Assembly: GCA_023425455.1 (NCBI GenBank)
Contig: JAFACP010000475.1
Location: 1 to 9,789, forward strand
Length of the DNA: 9,789 nucleotides
From: Pseudomonadota bacterium
Lineage (GTDB): Bacteria > Pseudomonadota > Gammaproteobacteria > Enterobacterales > Enterobacteriaceae
Direction of reading: 5' to 3'
Part shown: positions 1 to 7,015 of the stretch, piece after piece
Layout: each line of letters starts with the position of its first letter
How positions within the stretch are numbered: the first letter of the stretch is position 1
Made by a program: the position numbers and the translations under genes
The notes under the pieces: generated by a model
The model's input: the letters and a program-made list of their open reading frames with translations, nothing else
What the model was told of the DNA's origin: nothing
Database searches by the model: none

Positions 1-31
1 GATTTCCCTGGTGTTGGCGCAGTATTCGCGC

Positions 32-59
32 ACCCCGGTTAAGCCGGGGTCATTTTTTT
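32..59 (+). terminator. Hairpin with T-tract abutting the arcB stop codon
   Basis: The plus strand has a 7-bp perfect stem, ACCCCGG (32-38) with CCGGGGT (44-50), a 5-base loop, and then a run of seven T at 53-59. This has the form of an intrinsic terminator for plus-strand transcription arriving from outside the window. The last stem base (50) is also the last base of the arcB TGA stop on the other strand, and the T-run encodes the final lysine codons of ArcB. Read in the arcB direction the hairpin is followed by GCGCG rather than a U-tract, so it should be a weak terminator for arcB itself. It could instead protect the arcB 3' end or act as a roadblock to antisense transcription. The assignment rests on sequence form only. 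Confidence 0.5.
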
Positions 60-2383
60 CTGCCATCCACCCAGGCTTTAAGCACCGCCACATCGTTTTG
101 CCACTCCTGTTTCATCTCCTCAACCCATTCAGCGACATTATCTTCCCATGCCGGGAGATCGGGAGACTGAATCTGTTGGCCTAACTGCTGCAGATGACGT
201 AAGCCGACCGAACCTGCCGCCCCCTTAATCTTGTGCCCCTCTTCGACGATCCCTTTCCGATCGCGCGCCGTCAGGTTGGATTCCAGTACGCTCAAATAGC
301 CTGGCATCATTTTCTCAAACACCGCCAGGCCATCGGTAATCAGTTTTGGACCAACCAGGTCGATGTATTGCTCAAGCATGGCCGTATCCAGTATCGCTTG
401 CGCTTTATCGCTATCAACAGACGTCATGGTGCTCTCCTCTTCATCACAGGTGTCCCAGAACTTTTTGATCATGGCGGTCAGGGCCGGCACCGCCAGCGGC
501 TTGCTCAGTACATCGTCCATACCGGCATCGAGATACTCTTTTTTATCCTTCAGCACGTTTGCCGTCAGTGCCACCAGCGGTGGCAGTTCGTCAGCGGCAT
601 ATTTCCGCGTCAACTCGCGGGAAATATCGAGCCCGGTCATATCCGGCAGTTGAATATCCAGTAATACAAGGTCATATTCCCCCGGAGTAAACATCTCCAG
701 CGCCGCTTTGCCGGTCATCGCGACATCCACGCTGTTACCCAGTTTTTCTAGCACTGAGCGCGCCACGATCACGTTCAACTCAATATCTTCCACCAGCAGG
801 ACGTGTAGCGCGGGTAAAGGCATGTCGTCGTTTTCAAAAGTATCTTCCACCTCTTCAGCGACAGCCGGTGCATGAACCGTCAGCGTAAAGACGGAGCCTT
901 TCCCCGCCAGGCTGGAGACGGTGATATCTCCGCCCATACTCCTGGCAAGACGTCGTGAAACCGCGAGGCCGATGCCGGTGCCCGTCGCCGGTTTCCCTCC
1001 GTGGCTGTCTTTCACCTGGTAGTACATGGCGAAGATCTTGTCCTGCTCCTCCTGCGGAATGCCGATCCCGGAATCCTCAACCTCGAAGTGCAGCATATCG
1101 CCTTCGTCGTAACGGACCCGCACCGCCACCTTGCCCTTCTGGGTGAATTTGACGGCGTTGCTAATCAGGTTCCACAGGATCTGCCGCAGGCGCGTGCCGT
1201 CTGTCACCACTTTATGCGGCAGCGGCAGAGCTGGCTCCATCAGGAAGCGCAACCCTTTTTGCTGAGCCTGTAATCCGGACAGATTCTCAAGGTCCGCAAG
1301 GAAGCTGGTGAAATCGACCGGCTGGTTATCAAGCTGAACTTTGCGGCGTTCCATCTTATCCATGTCAATAATATCATTGAAGATATTACCCAGTGTGACC
1401 GCTGAGACATGGATCGTTTTCAGGTATTTTTCCTGCTCGCCGGTCAGGTCAGTATCCAGCAAGATACGGCTTAACCCGACGATGCCGTTCAGCGGCGTAC
1501 GCAATTCATGGCTGATTGTGGAGATAAAGGTCGTTTTATCGCGGCTGGCTCGCTCAAGGGCATCCTGATAGCGTTTACGCTCGGTAATATCGCGGCCAAA
1601 GCCCATCAGGCCATGGCGCTTTCCTACGCGATCGTAGTAGGGCACCTTGCGGATCTCAAAACAGGCTTTGCGCCCGTCAGGATAGTCCAGCCATTGTTCG
1701 TAGGTCAGTGAGACGTTGTGCCGGAACACCTTCTCATCCGTCTCCATCACCTTCGCCGCCGCCTCTTCGGAATAGACATCCTGCGGTTTCAGATGAATAA
1801 GCTGTTTTTCGCTTTTGCCCGTCAGCAGCTCCATCGCCCGGTTGCAGCCGGAAAATTCTTTATCTTCATTGCGATAGAAAACCAAATCGGGAGAGGCATC
1901 AAGGAAAGAGCGAAGGAAAGAGGACTGCTGCTCAAGCTGGATCTGCGTCTCTTCGCGCTCTTTCATCTCGACTTTCAGCTGTTCCAGGGTGGACTGGCGC
2001 TCGGCCTCCGCCTTCACGCGATCCGAGATCTCCTGATTGAGCTGCGCAATGTTGTCCTTCAGCTGAACGTTGAGCTTGAGATCGCGCTCGCGCATCTCTT
2101 CCAGCTTCTCCACCAGCCGCGAAAGGCGCTGGCGGGACTCCTCAAGCTGCTCGACCACCACGGAGAGGAAGTAGACCGCCCAGGGGGTTATCAGCAGGCC
2201 GAAAAAGATAGAGCGAATGACGTCGATACTCTCGACCTGACCATGCAGAACCATGGTGACGGCCATTTGCACAACGATCGCCAGAACCACCAGCGCCAAC
2301 GCCAGCAGCATGGAGAAACGCACCAGCCCAAGCTTCATCATTAAATCGACGTAATACTGGGCAAGCATTCGAATTTGCTTCAT
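50..2383 (-). CDS. arcB: Aerobic respiration control sensor histidine kinase ArcB
   Basis: Hybrid sensor kinase of the inner membrane. Under low oxygen it autophosphorylates and passes phosphate through a His-Asp-His relay to the response regulator ArcA, which represses aerobic respiration genes; oxidised quinones switch it off. The 777-residue product matches E. coli ArcB (778) throughout. Two membrane helices (about 23-41 and 58-77) are followed by a coiled-coil linker rich in Glu, Leu and Arg (to about 150), a PAS domain (about 153-270), a kinase core with H-box His292 (ISHELRTPLNG), an N-box (NLISNAVKF) and glycine-rich ATP motifs, a receiver with Asp576 (LLDIQLPD), and an HPt domain with His717 (EEGHKIKG). 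These phosphorylation residues fall at the E. coli positions when codons are counted. The linker cysteines Cys180 and Cys241, implicated in quinone sensing, are also present, and there is a third at 646. The ATG at 2381-2383 is chosen because it gives the family N-terminus and has AAGGGA six bases upstream; a TTG at 2413 would add ten residues. Its position after lptG is unusual. Confidence 0.97.
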   Translation of the reverse strand: MKQIRMLAQYYVDLMMKLGLVRFSMLLALALVVLAIVVQMAVTMVLHGQVESIDVIRSIFFGLLITPWAVYFLSVVVEQLEESRQRLSRLVEKLEEMRERDLKLNVQLKDNIAQLNQEISDRVKAEAERQSTLEQLKVEMKEREETQIQLEQQSSFLRSFLDASPDLVFYRNEDKEFSGCNRAMELLTGKSEKQLIHLKPQDVYSEEAAAKVMETDEKVFRHNVSLTYEQWLDYPDGRKACFEIRKVPYYDRVGKRHGLMGFGRDITERKRYQDALERASRDKTTFISTISHELRTPLNGIVGLSRILLDTDLTGEQEKYLKTIHVSAVTLGNIFNDIIDMDKMERRKVQLDNQPVDFTSFLADLENLSGLQAQQKGLRFLMEPALPLPHKVVTDGTRLRQILWNLISNAVKFTQKGKVAVRVRYDEGDMLHFEVEDSGIGIPQEEQDKIFAMYYQVKDSHGGKPATGTGIGLAVSRRLARSMGGDITVSSLAGKGSVFTLTVHAPAVAEEVEDTFENDDMPLPALHVLLVEDIELNVIVARSVLEKLGNSVDVAMTGKAALEMFTPGEYDLVLLDIQLPDMTGLDISRELTRKYAADELPPLVALTANVLKDKKEYLDAGMDDVLSKPLAVPALTAMIKKFWDTCDEEESTMTSVDSDKAQAILDTAMLEQYIDLVGPKLITDGLAVFEKMMPGYLSVLESNLTARDRKGIVEEGHKIKGAAGSVGLRHLQQLGQQIQSPDLPAWEDNVAEWVEEMKQEWQNDVAVLKAWVDGRKK

Positions 2384-2412
2384 AGAGGATCCCTTCACGA
2401 CTTTATCGCTCA

Positions 2413-2418
2413 ATAATA
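2413..2418 (-). promoter_or_regulatory. Candidate -10 element of an arcB promoter
   Basis: On the minus strand TATTAT matches five of six bases of the sigma-70 -10 consensus and would start RNA roughly 20-25 bases before the arcB ATG. The leader would then be short but long enough to hold the AAGGGA ribosome site (2390-2395). No convincing -35 hexamer lies 16-18 bases upstream, so the site is tentative. Transcription could also reach arcB from lptFG. Confidence 0.3.
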
Positions 2419-2480
2419 CTCAAATTCAGGGCGTGGCGTTGGAGGTTGTGAGAAAAAGTGCGGGGTGAAACAGGAGATTA

Positions 2481-2510
2481 GCCTCGCTTTCGTGGTTCAA
2501 AAAGCGAGGC
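2481..2510 (-). terminator. 10-bp perfect inverted repeat in the lptG-arcB gap, possible lptFG terminator or attenuator
   Basis: GCCTCGCTTT (2481-2490) and AAAGCGAGGC (2501-2510) are exact reverse complements around a 10-base loop, about 15 bases past the lptG stop. The RNA hairpin would be stable, but neither strand has a T-run directly after it, so it is not a textbook intrinsic terminator. The lptG-side arm runs into further copies of the same CCTCG word (2506-2520), so the stem could slip and pair in more than one register. It may reduce readthrough from lptFG into arcB or stabilise the lptFG mRNA end. It also lies in the interval where the gene-order junction must fall. Confidence 0.4.
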
Positions 2511-2525
2511 GAGGCGAGGAGAGGA

Positions 2526-3608
2526 TCAGGAACGTCTCAGAAGCAGCCAGAGGCTAATCAGCAAGAAACTGGCGCTTGGCAGCAGCGCACCGATCATCGG
2601 CGGAATGCCATAAACCAGCGTCAGCGGGCCAAAAATCTGGTCAAGGACATAGAAGACAAAACCAAAGCTGATCCCCGTGACGACCCGTACACCCATCGGG
2701 ACGCTGCGCAGCGGACCGAAGATAAACGACAGCGCCATCAGCATCATCACAGCCACCGACATCGGCTGGAAGATTTTGCTCCACATATTGAGCTGATAAC
2801 GTCCGGCGTCCTGTCCGCTCGACTTCAGGTATTTCACATAGTTATGTAGCCCGCTGATGGAGAGTGCATCAGGATCGAGCGCAACAACCCCCAGCTTGTC
2901 CGGCGTCAGGTTGGTTTTCCAGGTCCCGGAAACGGTCTGCGAACCGGTGATCTGTTTCGGATCCTTCAGGTCAGACTCATCCACCTGCGACAAACGCCAT
3001 ACCTTGTTGCCGGCATCAAACTTCGCCGATGCCGCATAGCGAACGGACTGCAGGCGGCGTTCATTATTGAATGCGTAAATACTGACGCCACCCAGCTCAT
3101 CATCGCCTTTCACTCTTTCGATGTAGACGAAGTTATTGCCATCTTTGGCCCACAGTCCTTGCTGAGTCGAAAGCAGCGAGCCGCCGAACATGGCCTGAGC
3201 GCGATAGTTACGCGCCATCTGTTCACCCTGCGGAGCCACCCATTCACCAATCGCCATGGTCAGCAGGACCAGCGGGATCGCCGTTTTCATGACCGACAAA
3301 GCCACCTGCATACGCGTAAAGCCGGAGGCCTGCATCACCACCAGTTCACTGCGCTGGGCCAGCATTCCCAGGCCAAGCAACGCCCCAAGCAGGGCCGCCA
3401 TCGGGAAGAAGATCTGGACATCTTTCGGCACGCTGAGCAGGGTATACATACCCGCGCCCATCGCGTCGTAACTCCCCTGCCCGGCTTTTTTCAGCTGGTC
3501 GACGAATTTGATGATCCCGGAGAGCGACACCAGCATGAACAGTGTCATCATGATGGTGGTAAAAATGGTTTTACCGATATAGCGATCAAGAACGCCAAAT
3601 GCCTGCAT
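2526..3608 (-). CDS. lptG: LPS export permease subunit LptG
   Basis: Inner-membrane subunit of the LptB2FG ABC transporter, which extracts lipopolysaccharide from the outer leaflet of the inner membrane and pushes it along LptC and LptA to the outer membrane. The 360-residue product has the E. coli length and aligns end to end: three N-terminal membrane helices, a periplasmic beta-jellyroll (roughly residues 135-265), and three C-terminal helices ending LLLRRS. Lys34, Lys40 and Lys41 on the first helix, reported as LPS contacts, are present. The cytoplasmic coupling segment around RSELVVMQASGF carries Glu88, the residue known to contact LptB. The ATG shares its A with the last base of the lptF TAA stop (TAATG), and AAGGAG lies about seven bases upstream inside lptF, so translation is probably coupled to lptF. 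LptB, LptC and LptA are encoded elsewhere. The gene is intact. Confidence 0.97.
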   Translation of the reverse strand: MQAFGVLDRYIGKTIFTTIMMTLFMLVSLSGIIKFVDQLKKAGQGSYDAMGAGMYTLLSVPKDVQIFFPMAALLGALLGLGMLAQRSELVVMQASGFTRMQVALSVMKTAIPLVLLTMAIGEWVAPQGEQMARNYRAQAMFGGSLLSTQQGLWAKDGNNFVYIERVKGDDELGGVSIYAFNNERRLQSVRYAASAKFDAGNKVWRLSQVDESDLKDPKQITGSQTVSGTWKTNLTPDKLGVVALDPDALSISGLHNYVKYLKSSGQDAGRYQLNMWSKIFQPMSVAVMMLMALSFIFGPLRSVPMGVRVVTGISFGFVFYVLDQIFGPLTLVYGIPPMIGALLPSASFLLISLWLLLRRS

Positions 3609-4708
3609 TAGATCGCTCCTTTACGTGAAAATCGGGCGCGTATACGACGCATCGGCACCGTGTCCCACAGGTTGAGTCCCACCGCCAGCAGCAGATACAG
3701 ACCATTGACCACCCAGGTCCACATCACCGGGTCAATTTTCCCTTTACCGCCGTTGGATTTGATTGACGTCTGCAACAGGAAGAACACCAGATACAGCAGC
3801 ATTGCCGGCAGCATTGACAGCACCCGCCCCTGACGCGGGTTCACCACGCTCAACGGAACCACCATCAACGCCATCATAAAGACGGTAAAGACCAGAGTAA
3901 TACGCCAGTGCAGCTCCGCGCGCGCGCGGTTGCTGTCGGTATTGATCAGGGTCTGCATATCCATCTGTTCGGTGTCGCCCGGGTCGAGGGCGACCGCCTG
4001 GTGACCAATGATGGCCTGATAGTTCTGGAAATCGGTGATGCGGAAATCACGCAACATCGCGGTGCCTTCAAAGCGCGTGCCTTTGTTCAGCGTGACAACC
4101 TGAGAGCCATCTTTACGCTGCGACAGCTCGCCGGAATCCGCCACGACCACCGAAGGTCGCGCATTGCCCCTGGTACGGATCTGCGCCAGAAACACATCGT
4201 TAAAGCGGCTGCCGTCGACGCTTTCGATAAACAGAACCGAATTACCGTCCGTTGCCTGCTGGAACTGTCCCTGCGCTAACGCCGCCATGCCAGGGTTAGC
4301 TTTGGCTTCCGCCAGCACTTCATCCTGGTGGCGAGAGGACATCGGCCCCGCCCACATCACGTTAACTGCGGCGACAATACCGGTAAACAGCGCCAGCACC
4401 ATCGCGGCTTTGATCAGTACCGCCTTGCTCAGCCCGCAGGCATGCATCACGGTGATTTCACTCTCGGTATACAGCTTACCGAGGGTCATCAGTAATCCGA
4501 GGAAAAGACTTAACGGCAGGATAAGCTGCGCCATTGCCGGCACGCCTAACCCCAGCAGGGAGAGCACCAGATTGGTTGGGATTTCGCCGTCGACGGCCGC
4601 GCCGAGGATCCTGACCAGCTTCTGACAGAAAAAGATCAGCAGCAGGATGAAGAGGATCGCCAGCTGGCTCTTAAGCGTCTCCCGCACCAGATATCTTATG
4701 ATTATCAC
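3608..4708 (-). CDS. lptF: LPS export permease subunit LptF
   Basis: Partner of LptG in the LptB2FG lipopolysaccharide exporter; LptF's periplasmic jellyroll passes LPS toward LptC. The 366-residue product has the E. coli length. It shows three membrane helices in the first 120 residues, a periplasmic domain to about residue 265, and three C-terminal helices (one within RITLVFTVFMMALMVVPLSV). The coupling segment LYTESEITVMHACGLSK carries Glu84, the known LptB contact. Translation starts at GTG (4706-4708), which gives the conserved MIIIRYLVRE N-terminus; there is no ATG nearby that would. No strong Shine-Dalgarno sequence precedes it, the closest G-rich stretch being ACGGG about ten bases upstream, so initiation may be inefficient. 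The gene diverges from pepA across 266 bp and heads the lptFG operon. Confidence 0.97.
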   Translation of the reverse strand: MIIIRYLVRETLKSQLAILFILLLIFFCQKLVRILGAAVDGEIPTNLVLSLLGLGVPAMAQLILPLSLFLGLLMTLGKLYTESEITVMHACGLSKAVLIKAAMVLALFTGIVAAVNVMWAGPMSSRHQDEVLAEAKANPGMAALAQGQFQQATDGNSVLFIESVDGSRFNDVFLAQIRTRGNARPSVVVADSGELSQRKDGSQVVTLNKGTRFEGTAMLRDFRITDFQNYQAIIGHQAVALDPGDTEQMDMQTLINTDSNRARAELHWRITLVFTVFMMALMVVPLSVVNPRQGRVLSMLPAMLLYLVFFLLQTSIKSNGGKGKIDPVMWTWVVNGLYLLLAVGLNLWDTVPMRRIRARFSRKGAI

Positions 4709-6486
<1,778 letters not shown>

Positions 6487-6507
6487 GGTCAATACGGCAG
6501 CAAACCG

Positions 6508-6539
6508 TAGGCCGGGTATGCATCGCGCTACCCGGCTTA
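6508..6539. repeat. REP-like palindrome between pepA and holC
   Basis: GCCGGGTA (6511-6518) and TACCCGGC (6529-6536) form an exact 8-bp stem around a 10-base loop, and the pairing extends three more positions (TAG with TTA, including one G-T wobble). The left side reads GTAGGCCGGGTA, which resembles the start of enterobacterial REP/BIME elements (GTAGGCCGGATAAGG in E. coli). Such elements sit in intergenic gaps of operons, protect mRNA 3' ends and bind gyrase or IHF in some arrangements. Only one unit is visible. No T-run follows, so full termination between pepA and holC is unlikely; mRNA processing or partial attenuation is more plausible. Confidence 0.55.
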
Positions 6540-6571
6540 AGCATTTAAAGTGACCACAAGAAGCCTCATAT

Positions 6572-7015
6572 ATGAAGAATGCAACGTTCTACCTTCTGGA
6601 CAACGACACCCACCAGGACGGTCTCAGCGCCGTTGAACAACTGGTGTGTGACCTTGCCGCAGAACGTTGGCGCGCGGGAAAACGCGTACTGATCGCCTGC
6701 GAAGATGAACAACAGGCGATTCGTCTTGATGAAGCGCTATGGGCACGCCCTGCGGAGCATTTTGTGCCGCACAACTTGTCCGGAGAAGGTCCGCGCGGCG
6801 GCGCACCGGTAGAAATCGCCTGGCCGCAGAAGCGCAACAGCAGCGCGCGCGATGTGCTGATCAGCCTGCGGACAGAGTTTGCAGATTTTGCCACCGCTTT
6901 CACAGAAGTGGTAGACTTTGTCCCCTACGAAGACACTCTGAAACAACTGGCGCGCGAACGCTACAAAGCGTACCGCCTGGCCGGTTTTAACCTGAATACG
7001 GCAACCTGGAAATAA
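6572..7015 (+). CDS. holC: DNA polymerase III subunit chi
   Basis: Chi is an accessory subunit of the DNA polymerase III clamp loader. It pairs with psi (HolD) and binds the C-terminal tail of single-stranded DNA-binding protein, linking the replisome to SSB-coated lagging-strand template. The 147-residue product has the E. coli length and the same ends ([10 protein letters not shown] at the start, FNLNTATWK at the end), with a conserved middle containing [17 protein letters not shown]. Differences from E. coli are conservative and mostly surface-type. The ATG at 6572 is preceded only by a weak purine stretch (AAGAAG about ten bases upstream). The stop overlaps the valS ATG by one base, so valS translation is probably coupled to holC. 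A REP-like hairpin separates it from pepA. Confidence 0.97.
   Translation: MKNATFYLLDNDTHQDGLSAVEQLVCDLAAERWRAGKRVLIACEDEQQAIRLDEALWARPAEHFVPHNLSGEGPRGGAPVEIAWPQKRNSSARDVLISLRTEFADFATAFTEVVDFVPYEDTLKQLARERYKAYRLAGFNLNTATWK

Noticed and set aside
1718..2344. A 208-codon plus-strand frame antisense to the arcB N-terminal and linker region
   Set aside because: Its Leu- and His-rich translation mirrors the heptad-rich coiled-coil of ArcB on the other strand; there is no ribosome site and no family resemblance.
2384..2413. A TTG start at 2413 extending ArcB by ten residues
   Set aside because: The ATG at 2381-2383 gives the conserved MKQIR N-terminus, has a good ribosome site, and puts His292, Asp576 and His717 at E. 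coli numbering.
2491..2503. GTGGTTCAAA in the lptG-arcB hairpin loop, similar to a tRNA T-loop
   Set aside because: There is no T-stem, acceptor stem or anticodon arm around it, so a tRNA fragment or attachment site is not supported.
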